A stretch of 64,000 bases of DNA from 2-12-FULL-35-23 sp965196985 (lineage in GTDB: Bacteria > Pseudomonadota > Gammaproteobacteria > UBA12402). Made by a program: the position numbers and the translations under genes. The stretch covers positions 62,001 through 126,000 of the forward strand of contig CBDALO010000043.1 in assembly GCA_965196985.1 (NCBI GenBank), given 5' to 3'. The notes under the pieces were generated by a model. It was not told where the DNA came from and made no database searches. It was given only the letters and a program-made list of their open reading frames with translations. Position 1 is the first letter of the stretch, and each line of letters starts with the position of its first letter. This document shows, piece by piece, positions 1 through 8,391 of this stretch.

Positions 1-1410
1 CCCGGTGATGCCTTTATTGCACTTAATGGACCTCATTATAACGCTGAGCAGTTTATTCCCCAGGCGATAGAACAAGGGGCGGTGGTTGTTTTAAAAGAAG
101 GTATAGCGCAGCGTTTAGAGCACCTCGATGGAGTTTTTGTATTAACTATGCCTAATCTCGAAAATCGGGTAAGTGAGCTTGCTGCTAAGCTTTATGCCTA
201 TCCAAGTCGTTCGATGCGAGTAGTTGCTATTACGGGTACTAATGGTAAAACTTCTTGTAGCGTTTTTATGGCGCAGGCTTTGGCCAAGCTTGATAAGAAA
301 GTCGCAGTGATTGGTACGTTAGGTTATGGCCAGTTAGATAATTTACAATCAACGGGAATGACGACGCCAGATCCAGCACGCTTACAAGCTATTTTTGCAG
401 AGCTTAGAGGACAAGGAATTGAAACTGTTGTGATGGAGGTTTCATCACATGCACTAGATCAAGGCCGTGTTGAAGGCGTTGAATTTGAGGTAGTATTATT
501 TACTAACTTAACGCAGGATCATTTAGACTATCACGGTACGATGGCTGCTTATGCTAAGGCTAAGCGACGATTGCTTTATTGGCCAGGCGTGAAAGGCTTT
601 GCGATTAATGTTGATGATCAAGAGGGGCGTAATTGGTTGCAACGAGCTCCTGAGAGCGTACAAGTTTGTGCAGTAAGTTTACAAGCTAAGCCCCAATCTC
701 AGTATTTTATGTACGTTGAGAGGGCACAATGCTTAGCAACAGGTATGCAGTTGGACTTGGTGAGTAGTTGGGGGCAAGCCTCTATTACTTTACCTTTGCT
801 AGGTAGATTTAATGTTAGCAATGTAGCATTGGTAGTGGCAGGGCTATGTTTGTTTAAGGAATCTTTTAAGGCAACTGTTAAGGTTGTACAAACTATCCAG
901 CCTGTTCCAGGACGTATGCAAATACTACATCGAGCCGATAGTCCGGTTGTTGTGGTTGACTTTGCGCATACACCTGATGCGCTGGCTCAAGTTTTAACAA
1001 CCTTGCGTGAGCTTTGTAAAGGGCGGTTAATTTGTGTTTTTGGTTGTGGAGGTGATAGAGACCGAGCTAAACGACCGTTAATGGCACAGGCAACAGTTGG
1101 TTTGGCAAATTGTGTCATTGCTACTAACGATAATCCACGCACAGAGTCGCCAGCACAAATTATTGCTGATATCATGCCTGGTTTTAGTCTAGAGCAACAA
1201 GTTTTAGTTGAAGAAAATCGTGCTGTGGCAATTAAGCAGGCAATTGTGATGGCGAGTGAGCAAGATATTGTATTGATTGCTGGCAAGGGGCATGAGACGG
1301 AACAAATCATTGGGGATGAAAGATTGCCCTTTAGTGACGTTGATGAAGCTAAGAAAGTATTAGGGTCTGTTTACACTTACTTACCTGAAGCAAAAAATAC
1401 GGAGACTTAG
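1..1410 (+). CDS. murE: UDP-N-acetylmuramoyl-tripeptide synthetase (MurE), 5' end outside window
   Basis: Adds meso-diaminopimelate to UDP-MurNAc-L-Ala-D-Glu in cytoplasmic peptidoglycan precursor synthesis. The reading frame is open from base 1 (PGDAFIALNG..., a MurE N-domain motif), so about 20-30 residues lie upstream; an internal ATG at 82 is not the start. Visible motifs are the ATP loop GTNGKTS, TTPDP, EVSSHALDQGR, NLTQDHLDYHG and DNPRTESP. The DNPR motif is the known meso-DAP specificity signature, so the wall is of Gram-negative type. In most proteobacteria murF follows at once; here a stem-loop and a palindromic element follow and the next gene is mraY. The assignment is secure. Confidence 0.97.
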   Translation, partial: PGDAFIALNGPHYNAEQFIPQAIEQGAVVVLKEGIAQRLEHLDGVFVLTMPNLENRVSELAAKLYAYPSRSMRVVAITGTNGKTSCSVFMAQALAKLDKKVAVIGTLGYGQLDNLQSTGMTTPDPARLQAIFAELRGQGIETVVMEVSSHALDQGRVEGVEFEVVLFTNLTQDHLDYHGTMAAYAKAKRRLLYWPGVKGFAINVDDQEGRNWLQRAPESVQVCAVSLQAKPQSQYFMYVERAQCLATGMQLDLVSSWGQASITLPLLGRFNVSNVALVVAGLCLFKESFKATVKVVQTIQPVPGRMQILHRADSPVVVVDFAHTPDALAQVLTTLRELCKGRLICVFGCGGDRDRAKRPLMAQATVGLANCVIATNDNPRTESPAQIIADIMPGFSLEQQVLVEENRAVAIKQAIVMASEQDIVLIAGKGHETEQIIGDERLPFSDVDEAKKVLGSVYTYLPEAKNTET

Positions 1411-1477
1411 CTCAAAATAGATTAAATTTGAGGCGGATAGTAAGGGCTATCTAACGAGAATTTAATCTATTTTGAGC
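1410..1477 (+). terminator. 19-bp perfect inverted repeat after murE
   Basis: The arms 1410-1428 and 1459-1477 are exact reverse complements (GCTCAAAATAGATTAAATT), separated by 30 bases. The left arm touches the murE stop codon. It lies where murF would normally begin. There is no long T-run, so it may be a weak terminator, an mRNA-stabilising structure or a remnant of a mobile repeat. Confidence 0.5.
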
Positions 1478-1494
1478 AAGTTCAACGGATTTTG

Positions 1495-1768
1495 CAGTGG
1501 CTTTGTCGCATAAATAGATTTTGGCCTTCTTACAGTACCGTCATCCCGGAAATTTCGCACACGGACGTGCGAAATTGTCCGGGATCCAATACGATGCCAG
1601 GGATGGTAAGTAGTAAAATGGTGAAGTTAATACCATTTACTCCTGGACTTACCCTTACGGGCACAGGCCGGATATTAAGTGCTTCTAAACTCGCTTCGCT
1701 CGTTAAGAATCACTAAGTTCCGGGGTGACGTGCCCAAAAAAGGATTTATGCAACAACGCCTTTTGCAG
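1495..1768. repeat. MITE-like palindromic element between murE and mraY
   Basis: The ends are imperfect inverted repeats (GGCTTTGTCGCATAAAT on the left; the reverse complement of the right end reads GGCGTTGTTGCATAAAT), similar to termini of IS5-superfamily elements. They are flanked by a direct repeat of 7-8 bp (TTTTGCAG). Inside is a second palindromic unit opening with CGTCATCCCGG and closing near 1732 with CCGGGGTGACG. It contains a strong hairpin at about 1546-1584 (AATTTCGCAC / GTGCGAAATT). The 74-codon reading frame inside is not convincing. It sits in the normal murF position and carries no transposase. Confidence 0.6.
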
Positions 1769-1830
1769 CCGGGAGAGTAAATGGAAACAGACCCTAGATA
1801 TAGATTAGAAATAAAAGGGAAGAAGCACGT

Positions 1831-2913
1831 ATGTTACTTTGGTTAATGCATTTACTACAACACCTCTATCATGGTTTTGGGGTTTTTCAGTATCTAACTT
1901 TGCGTTCAATCTTAAGTACATTAACTGCTCTGTTGATTGCTTTATTACTAGGTCCGCAAGTTATTAAACGTTTGGCACGCTATAAAGTTGGACAGGTGGT
2001 TCGTGATGATGGCCCTAAGTCGCATCTATCAAAAGCTGGTACGCCAACGATGGGTGGTTTATTGATTTTGTTGTCGATTACTTTGGCTGTATTGCTATGG
2101 GGAAATTTGAGTAATCGTTATCTATGGTTAACTTTAATCGTTACAGTTGATTTTGGCATTATTGGTGGTGTTGATGATTACCGTAAGCTGGTTTTAAAAA
2201 GTAGCCATGGTATGCCAAGTCGGTGGAAGTTCTTTTGGCAGTCTGTACTAACGCTTATTGTAGTAGTTTACTTGTATTGCACAGCGAAAACACCGATTGA
2301 AACAACTTTAATCGTGCCATTTTTTAAACATGTTCATTGGCAGCTAGGTTGGTTTTATATTATTTTTGCTTATTTTGTTATTGTTGGTTCAAGCAATGCG
2401 GTGAACTTAACCGATGGTTTAGATGGCTTGGCTATTTTGCCAACAGTAATGGTTGCAGGTGCGTTAGGTATCTTTGCTTATTTAAGTGGTAACTATAACT
2501 TTGCTAGTTATTTGGGTATCCCATATATCCATGGCGTTGGAGAGCTTACTGTATTTTGTGCGGCAGTAGCTGGTGCGGGGTTAGGGTTTCTTTGGTTTAA
2601 TACTTATCCGGCACAAGTCTTTATGGGAGATATGGGTTCGCAAGGCCTGGGTGCCATGTTGGGCCTGATTGCCGTATTGGTACGACAAGAATTGGTGTTA
2701 TTTGTGATGGGTGGTATTTTTGTTTTAGAGACGGTTTCAGTGATTTTGCAGGTGGCTTCGTTTAAGTTAACGGGTAAGCGAATTTTCAAAATGGCGCCTA
2801 TTCATCATCACTTTGAATTAAAAGGCTGGCCTGAACCTCGGGTTATTGTTAGGTTTTGGATTATTACCTTTGTATTAGTTTTATTTGGTTTGGCAACTTT
2901 GAAATTACGTTAA
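1831..2913 (+). CDS. mraY: Phospho-N-acetylmuramoyl-pentapeptide transferase (MraY)
   Basis: Integral membrane enzyme that transfers phospho-MurNAc-pentapeptide to undecaprenyl phosphate, forming lipid I. It has 360 residues, the same as E. coli MraY, with about ten hydrophobic segments. Diagnostic motifs are DDGPKSHLSKAGTPTMGG near residue 55, GVDDYRK, NLTDGLDGLA, FMGDMGSQGLGA and PIHHHFELKGW before the C-terminal helix. The start ATG follows a purine-rich stretch (AAGGGAAGAAG). The stop overlaps the murD start by one base (TAATG), indicating translational coupling. Confidence 0.97.
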   Translation: MLLWLMHLLQHLYHGFGVFQYLTLRSILSTLTALLIALLLGPQVIKRLARYKVGQVVRDDGPKSHLSKAGTPTMGGLLILLSITLAVLLWGNLSNRYLWLTLIVTVDFGIIGGVDDYRKLVLKSSHGMPSRWKFFWQSVLTLIVVVYLYCTAKTPIETTLIVPFFKHVHWQLGWFYIIFAYFVIVGSSNAVNLTDGLDGLAILPTVMVAGALGIFAYLSGNYNFASYLGIPYIHGVGELTVFCAAVAGAGLGFLWFNTYPAQVFMGDMGSQGLGAMLGLIAVLVRQELVLFVMGGIFVLETVSVILQVASFKLTGKRIFKMAPIHHHFELKGWPEPRVIVRFWIITFVLVLFGLATLKLR

Positions 2914-4403
2914 TGACTAAACAACCTTTTACTGTCATTGTTGGTTTAGGTTTAACAGGTTTGTCTTGTGCGCGTTTCTTTATGCGTCACCAAGTTCCTT
3001 TTGCAGTTACGGATAGTCGTGATAACCCACCGGGTTTAGCCGAGCTTAAGCAATTTGCTCCACAAGCTGAAATTATCACCGGTGAACTTTCTGAGCGATT
3101 GATTCTAACTGCAGAGCGGTTAGTGATTAGTCCGGGACTTTCTTTGCAAACACCCGTTATGATACGTGCTGCAGAGGCTGGGATTCCTGTTATTGGTGAT
3201 ATCGATTTATTTGCTGAAGTGGTTAAAGCGCCAGTGATTGGAGTGACGGGTTCTAATGGCAAATCTACGGTAGTGAGCTTAGTGGGTGAAATGGCTCTTC
3301 AGGCTGGTTGGCGCACGGTTGTTGCTGGTAATATCGGTACGCCAATTTTGGAGGTGGCAGAACAAGAAGCCGATTTGTTTGTCGTTGAGTTGTCAAGTTT
3401 TCAGTTAGAAACCACTCATAACTTACCATTAGCTGCGGCAAGTATTTTAAATATTAGCGAAGACCATATGGATCGTTATGACAGTTTGATGGACTATGCA
3501 TTAGCTAAGCAGCGTATTTATCAACACGCAAAAGTTGCGATAGTTAATCGTGAAGATAGTGCAACTTATCCGGTTGAGTTTGATCAAGAAAGGCGGGCTT
3601 TATGTGTTCAATGCTGCAAAACGGGTGGCACGAATCGAGGGCTCCCCGCGCGCACAGCTTGCGAGCACGTTGGGAAACGATTTGTGACAGGACCTGTTGG
3701 TCGCAAGCTCTCTACGGCTGATAAAGCTTTATCAGACGACTTGGTAAGTTTTGGGTTTGATGAGCCAGTTGATTCGCGAGACTATGGTATTAAAGAAGTA
3801 AAAGGGCAGCTATGCTTGGTTAAGGGCAAGCAGCAGTTAATAGCCCAGGCTGAGCTTGCACAGCAAGGTTATCACCATGTGCTTAATGCGCTTGCTGCAA
3901 TGGCCTTAGCAGAAGCTGTGGGTATCCCTCGTCAGGCTCAACTTGACACATTAAAAACTTTCCGGGGGCTAGCTTATCGCTGTCAGTACATTGGTTGTTG
4001 GCAAGGAGTGGCTTGGTACAATGATTCAAAGGCAACTAATGTTGGTGCAACTTTAGCTGCTTTACGTAGTTTTAAGGATTATGCTGGGCGAATTATTTTA
4101 ATTGCCGGTGGGCAGGGTAAGGCGGCTGATTTTACGCCGTTGTGTTCAGTAATAGGTGAGTTGGTTAAGGTGCTTATTTTAATTGGTGAAGATGCAGCTC
4201 TTATTCGACTGGCTTGTACTGGTGTAGTTGAAATGACGGATCAGAAAAATTTAATGGCTGCAGTGAGTTACGCGCATCAATTATCCGAGCCTGGCGATAT
4301 TGTTTTGCTATCACCAGCTTGTGCAAGTTTTGATGAGTTTGCCAATTACAAACAACGTGGTGAACTGTTTATGCAGTGGGTGAGGCAGCTAAACGATGAA
4401 TAA
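2913..4403 (+). CDS. murD: UDP-N-acetylmuramoylalanine-D-glutamate ligase (MurD) with in-frame insertion
   Basis: Cytoplasmic ligase that adds D-glutamate to UDP-MurNAc-L-Ala. The ATG at 2913 overlaps the mraY stop and gives MTKQPFTVIVGLGLTGLSC, the expected Rossmann-like N-terminus; a longer frame from 2856 would run inside mraY. Motifs are the P-loop GVTGSNGKST, NISEDHMDRY, WYNDSKATNVGAT and LSPACASFDEF. At 496 residues it is about 50 longer than typical MurD (about 440). The extra residues, roughly 230-275, lie between the central-domain sequence ending EFDQE and the VSFGF strand. This stretch is more GC-rich and encodes a low-similarity, Cys/Arg/Gly-rich peptide. It overlaps the ftsW start by 8 bases. 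Confidence 0.95.
   Translation: MTKQPFTVIVGLGLTGLSCARFFMRHQVPFAVTDSRDNPPGLAELKQFAPQAEIITGELSERLILTAERLVISPGLSLQTPVMIRAAEAGIPVIGDIDLFAEVVKAPVIGVTGSNGKSTVVSLVGEMALQAGWRTVVAGNIGTPILEVAEQEADLFVVELSSFQLETTHNLPLAAASILNISEDHMDRYDSLMDYALAKQRIYQHAKVAIVNREDSATYPVEFDQERRALCVQCCKTGGTNRGLPARTACEHVGKRFVTGPVGRKLSTADKALSDDLVSFGFDEPVDSRDYGIKEVKGQLCLVKGKQQLIAQAELAQQGYHHVLNALAAMALAEAVGIPRQAQLDTLKTFRGLAYRCQYIGCWQGVAWYNDSKATNVGATLAALRSFKDYAGRIILIAGGQGKAADFTPLCSVIGELVKVLILIGEDAALIRLACTGVVEMTDQKNLMAAVSYAHQLSEPGDIVLLSPACASFDEFANYKQRGELFMQWVRQLNDE
3600..3745 (+). repeat. In-frame inserted element within murD
   Basis: About 140 bases encode the residues that are extra relative to the MurD family. The segment includes the perfect 18-base palindrome CTGATAAAGCTTTATCAG at 3718-3735. 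It also has near-complementary blocks AGCTTGCGAG (about 3657) and GTCGCAAGCT (about 3700). It is GC-richer than the surrounding gene. This resembles in principle the palindromic elements inserted in-frame in Rickettsia proteins; the exact borders are inferred from family comparison by memory. Confidence 0.55.
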
Positions 4404-5601
4404 AATTGTTAGAACACCATTAACTCAGCTTCTCTTTGATAAGTATTTTGTTGCGGCAGTAATCGCCCTAATGGCTTTGGGTCTGGTAATGGTGGCTTCT
4501 GCTTCAATGGTAATTTCTGAACGCCAGTTTGGTGAGCCTTTTCATTATTTTATTCGACAGTGTATTTATTTAGCAATGGGTTGGTTGGTTATCGCTATAG
4601 CGGTACGAATTGAAACTAAGTTTTGGGAGCGGATGGGTGGCCTTTTGTTGTTAATGGGGCTGCTTTTGTTGGTTGTTGTATTGGTGCCAGGGATTGGGCG
4701 TACTATCAATGGTAGTACACGTTGGATTGGGTTTGGTTTTATCACCCTGCAGGTTTCTGAGTTTATGAAATTAGCTGCAGTTATTTATATGGCGGGTTAT
4801 TTGGTACGACGTAATTACGAGGTGAAAACTCGTATTCGAGGTTTTTTAAAGCCAATGATTGTATTAGGAGTTATCGCAATATTGCTGCTTAAAGAGCCTG
4901 ATTTTGGTGCTTTGGTAGTGATTGGTGTGACAGTGCTAGCCATGATGTATATGGCAGGAGTGCGTGTATGGCAATTTGCGGTGCTAGTGGCTATCGTTGG
5001 ACTTGCTTTTGCAGTATTGGCAATTTCGTCTCCATATCGATTGCAGCGTTTAACGACTTTTCTAAATCCTTGGGCGAATCAGTATTCTAGTGGTTATCAA
5101 TTGACCCAATCTTTGATTGCTTTTGGGCGTGGTGGTTTGTTTGGCGTTGGTTTGGGAGGGAGTATCCAGAAATTATTTTACTTGCCAGAAGCACATACTG
5201 ATTTTTTGTTTGCTGTGCTTGCTGAAGAGTTAGGTTTGTTGGGTATCTTGTTTACAATAGGCCTGTATGTAGTGATAGTTGCGCGAACGTTAGTAATTGG
5301 ACGGCGTGCGCAGTTACTTGGTTATTCTGCGGCGGGTTTTATGGCTTATGGTTTTGCGGTCTGGCTGACTATGCAAGCAGTAGTAAATATGGGGGTGACA
5401 GCAGGACTATTGCCAACAAAAGGGTTAACTTTGCCGTTAATGAGTTACGGTGGTAGTAGTTTATTAATCGATTGTCTGGTGATAGGTATCATTTTACGAA
5501 TTGACTATGAAGTCCGCCGTCATGGAGTGGAGCCAACGATCGGTTGCTCTGTCCATCAGCCAGTGCGTAAGGTAGCCCGGTTTAGAAAAGATATCAGCTA
5601 A
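4396..5601 (+). CDS. ftsW: Septal peptidoglycan glycosyltransferase FtsW (SEDS family)
   Basis: Polytopic inner-membrane SEDS protein that polymerises lipid II at the septum with FtsI. The 401 residues carry about ten transmembrane segments. Motifs are NGSTRWIGFG, LKEPDFGALVV, NPWANQYSSGYQ, the conserved PEAHTDFLFAVLAEELG loop and the C-terminal LPLMSYGGSSLL. The ATG overlaps the end of murD (translational coupling). In most relatives murG and murC follow; here the cluster ends and a convergent gene begins. Confidence 0.96.
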   Translation: MNKIVRTPLTQLLFDKYFVAAVIALMALGLVMVASASMVISERQFGEPFHYFIRQCIYLAMGWLVIAIAVRIETKFWERMGGLLLLMGLLLLVVVLVPGIGRTINGSTRWIGFGFITLQVSEFMKLAAVIYMAGYLVRRNYEVKTRIRGFLKPMIVLGVIAILLLKEPDFGALVVIGVTVLAMMYMAGVRVWQFAVLVAIVGLAFAVLAISSPYRLQRLTTFLNPWANQYSSGYQLTQSLIAFGRGGLFGVGLGGSIQKLFYLPEAHTDFLFAVLAEELGLLGILFTIGLYVVIVARTLVIGRRAQLLGYSAAGFMAYGFAVWLTMQAVVNMGVTAGLLPTKGLTLPLMSYGGSSLLIDCLVIGIILRIDYEVRRHGVEPTIGCSVHQPVRKVARFRKDIS

Positions 5602-5617
5602 AGAGGTCTATCTATTT

Positions 5618-5643
5618 GGGGGCTGCTTTTATTTTTCGCCCCC
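5618..5643. terminator. Stem-loop between ftsW and the convergent secreted-protein gene
   Basis: GGGGGC (5618-5623) pairs with GCCCCC (5638-5643) around a T-rich loop. It lies between two convergent genes and could serve either; the stem is only 6 bp and the T-tract is short. Confidence 0.45.
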
Positions 5644-5660
5644 TTAACTGAAGGTTAGTT

Positions 5661-6014
5661 TTAACTACAGCTAAATACACCGCCACCTTTCGCTTTACAA
5701 GAGTGGCCTGCTGCGCCATGCCATACACCATACCATGGGCCATAACCACCATTATGACAAATAAGTCCGTATTTATTTGCGCCTCTATTGCGGACTTTTT
5801 GTCCTCGCCAGTTAGTGACAGCTTTGCTGAAATCTCCACTAGCATGATTGTCTTTCCAAAAATACCACCCTCCTTTTAATTGCTGACCATTATGGTAATG
5901 ACCAGGCTGTGAGGTAGGACAGACGTAGCTCTTTGGAATGCTCGAAGCAGCAAAGCAGCTGCCGGTGACCAAGGTTGCTAATAATACAAGACTTAGTGTT
6001 TTTTTAAGTGCCAT
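5661..6014 (-). CDS. Small secreted protein, unknown function
   Basis: 117 residues starting at the ATG complementary to 6012-6014, chosen because a strong ribosome site (AAGGAGGAAAA) lies just upstream; a longer frame to 6149 lacks one. The first 23 residues form a typical Sec signal peptide (MALKKTLSLVLLATLVTGSC, cleavage likely after CFA or FAA). The mature part is about 94 residues, rich in Gly, Trp, Tyr and His. It has four Cys (in VCPTS, LICHN, HSCKA and FSCS) that could form two disulfides in the periplasm or outside the cell. I do not recognise the family firmly; it resembles small secreted domains common in Legionella-like bacteria. Confidence 0.75.
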   Translation of the reverse strand: MALKKTLSLVLLATLVTGSCFAASSIPKSYVCPTSQPGHYHNGQQLKGGWYFWKDNHASGDFSKAVTNWRGQKVRNRGANKYGLICHNGGYGPWYGVWHGAAGHSCKAKGGGVFSCS

Positions 6015-6129
6015 ACTTTTTTCCTCCTTAGGTTTAGTAGACACTGATAGTATTTTTGAAAAGTGTGTCATAAGTATTTCAAGTCTCATTTTTTTCTTGT
6101 AACAATTGAAATAAGCTTGCCATTTTGCT

Positions 6130-6230
6130 TTAGGGTTTAGGTAAATCAATCACGACTTGAAAGCCTTTATCATTATGGTTGAATCGAATGGTTCCTTGAT
6201 GTTTGTCAATGATTTCTTTTGCTATGGGGG
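6130..6230 (-). pseudogene. C-terminal end of a sensor histidine kinase (part 2 of a split pseudogene)
   Basis: The reverse complement reads AKEIIDKHQGTIRFNH followed by NDKGFQVVIDLPKP and a stop, the usual last strand-helix unit of a HATPase_c domain. It is separated from the preceding part (10462-10735) by the 4231-bp transposon copy A. The 6-bp sequence CTATGG occurs on both sides of the transposon, consistent with a target duplication. Confidence 0.8.
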
Positions 6231-6346
6231 TGTTACGTCTATCTTTATTTAGGGGAATTGAGCTAGTTTTATCTCATAATAAACAAGGTTTTTAGTAACC
6301 TATCAAGGTAAAATAACTTGATATAAAAACTATAGTGAAATTAGTC

Positions 6347-6891
6347 ATGCGCAGAATCATAAAAGCGATTAAAAGCCTGAGTGATTACCTGATCCTGCTG
6401 AAAAAAAATCCAGAGCTACTAAGGCCAGAGCAGTGCAGCCATTGCGGTGCAGGTGGACTATGGTCACATGGATCATATGATCGAAAACCAGATAGGAACC
6501 CAGGTAAAGGACGCTCTTTAAATCCCACCCCTGTTTTGAGATTTTATTGTCATCAATGTAAACGTACTTGTTCAACCCTACCTGAGATACTTTCTCCAAA
6601 GCGTTGGTATTGCTGGTCAGTTCAGCAGGCAGTGTCAATGAGCGTGCTCCTGGGAAAAGTATTAGCTCATCAGGTCAGGAGCAAGGTGTTAGTCGACACA
6701 CCGTTGCTAGGTGGTTTCACTGGTTGGTTGACCACTTCGTTGATTACTCCTTCCATATCAAAGCACATCCGTTGTGGTTACAGCTTGGGCGACATAGTGA
6801 TCCACAAGCGTTTTGGTTGGCCTGCCTTGGTGAGCATGATTTATCGAGCATCATGCTTTTTCTTAACAACACAGGAGTGAGCATCCCATAA
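6347..6891 (+). CDS. Zinc-ribbon/HTH transposon protein, probably made by -1 frameshifting (copy A)
   Basis: The first frame (ATG 6347; a GTG at 6335 is possible) encodes two CxxC pairs, CSHCG and CHQCKRTC, typical of a zinc ribbon. The -1 frame then encodes GVSRHTVARWFHWL, a helix-turn-helix, and ends at 6891. The frames meet at GGGAAAA (6652-6658), which is phased G_GGA_AAA in the zero frame, a classic -1 slippery heptamer. The joined product would be about 180 residues. All three transposon copies share the arrangement. Without frameshifting, the zero-frame product ends at 6880 in unrelated sequence. Its role is probably DNA binding or target choice (inference). Confidence 0.65.
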
Positions 6892-7025
6892 TTAATTAAC
6901 GTGAAAAAAAGTTGAGATGGATATTTTCTGTAAACCTCACGACCCCACACAGTTTGAGCGTAGCATTCTCAACTCAAGTTGTGATTAACTCATTGCAAGT
7001 AGTTAAATCACACAGGAATTGCAAA

Positions 7026-8363
7026 ATGACCAAGCCCATTCACCCAACAGCACTGTTTCGCCTAAGTGTTTTAGGTGAGCTATGTAGCCGAAATAGTTTT
7101 GAGCATGGTGAGCTCAAGAGCATTATTAAAAGGTTGTCCCAGCAAACCTACAACATTCCAGGTAGTAAGCGTGTTCACCTCAGTGCTAAAACAATTGAGA
7201 ATTGGTATTACGCCTGGTTAAAGCAGGGTATTGATGGATTAGTTCCTAAAACTCGACGAGACAAAGGCCAGTGTCACATCAATCCAGAGCTACAAGAGTT
7301 AATTATTTCCACTAAACAGGAAAGCCCTTCAAGATCAATTCCGACCGTGATTAAACTCTTAGAAACTCAAGGGAAGGTAGCACGAGGTGAATTATCTCAC
7401 GCAACAGTTCACCGCTTATTAGTAAAACACGGCCTGTCTAAAAGAACAGTCACACCTTCTAACCAAATTGAGCGCCGCTCATTTGAGGCGCTCACAGCTT
7501 GTGATATTTGGTATGGCGATGTCATGCATGGTCCAACGATTTACGATGGCCAAAGAAGAGTTAAAAGCTATTTGGTGAGTATTTTTGATGATGCCTCAAG
7601 GTTGGTCTGTCACAGTAAATTTTGTACTGATGAGAGTGCCATTACTATTGAGCATGTGTTGAAAGAGGCATTACTCAAACGTGGGCTTCCTGTTAAGCTC
7701 ATCATTGACAACGGCCCTGCCTACCGTGCTAAAACGTTGCAAACCATTTGTGCTCGTTTGAAAATTCAATTGATTTACGGCAGGCCCTATGAACCGCAAA
7801 GCAAAGGCAAACTAGAGCGTTGGCATAGAACAGTACGCGAGCAATTCCTAGCTGAATGCAACCTGGATTCCATTCATAGTTTCAATGCGCTGAATGATCG
7901 ATTTTGGGCTTGGGTTGAGCGTGTTTATCATCAAGCCTCGCAAAGCGCCCTGCCTGACAAGATGACCCCGTTACAACGCTATCAGCAAGACCTCACTAAA
8001 ATTCAGCCGTTAGGTTGTTTGGCCGATAAGCTAGATGATTACTTCCTGCATCGCATTAAGCGCCGAGTCAGGAAGGATGGCACGGTAAGCTGGAATAATC
8101 GACTCTTTGAAGTTCCATTTGAACTGGCTCAACAAGAGGTTTATTTAGTGGTTGATCCGCATAGTGACTCCGCCCGTCACGTCGAATCATTGGAATATCA
8201 ATACCTTGGTGCAGTGGGAGAGCTGGACAAACATAACAACCTTTCTAGAACCCGAGCTAGACCTCAGATGCCGGAACAACCAGCAAGAAAAACCTCGCTA
8301 GTTGAGATTGTTTATAACCAAGTTAAAGAGGATTTGGATATCACTGAGGAGATACCGTCTTAA
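7026..8363 (+). CDS. DDE integrase-type transposase of the 4231-bp transposon (copy A)
   Basis: 445 residues from ATG 7026, chosen for the upstream AGGAATTG ribosome site; the frame extends to 6912 without support. An N-terminal helix-turn-helix region (SAKTIENWYYAWLKQGIDGL) is followed by an rve integrase core. Its acidic residues are in CDIWYGDVMHGP, LIIDNGPAYRAK and the downstream E in YEPQSKGKLERWHR. A C-terminal Mu/TnsB-like beta domain follows (RRVRKDGTVSWNNRLFEVP). It is the likely catalytic subunit, acting with the ATPase at 9604-10395. Copy B differs slightly (Arg for Gln in RLSQQ, Phe for Leu in IKLLE). Confidence 0.85.
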   Translation: MTKPIHPTALFRLSVLGELCSRNSFEHGELKSIIKRLSQQTYNIPGSKRVHLSAKTIENWYYAWLKQGIDGLVPKTRRDKGQCHINPELQELIISTKQESPSRSIPTVIKLLETQGKVARGELSHATVHRLLVKHGLSKRTVTPSNQIERRSFEALTACDIWYGDVMHGPTIYDGQRRVKSYLVSIFDDASRLVCHSKFCTDESAITIEHVLKEALLKRGLPVKLIIDNGPAYRAKTLQTICARLKIQLIYGRPYEPQSKGKLERWHRTVREQFLAECNLDSIHSFNALNDRFWAWVERVYHQASQSALPDKMTPLQRYQQDLTKIQPLGCLADKLDDYFLHRIKRRVRKDGTVSWNNRLFEVPFELAQQEVYLVVDPHSDSARHVESLEYQYLGAVGELDKHNNLSRTRARPQMPEQPARKTSLVEIVYNQVKEDLDITEEIPS

Positions 8364-8391
8364 ACGTCAACAATAAATTGTAAAATTTTTA

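Noticed and set aside
1492..1716. 74-codon frame between murE and mraY as a murF remnant
   Set aside because: Its sequence is the palindromic MITE; no MurF motif (such as GTNGKT or a DSYN-like block) can be read in any frame.
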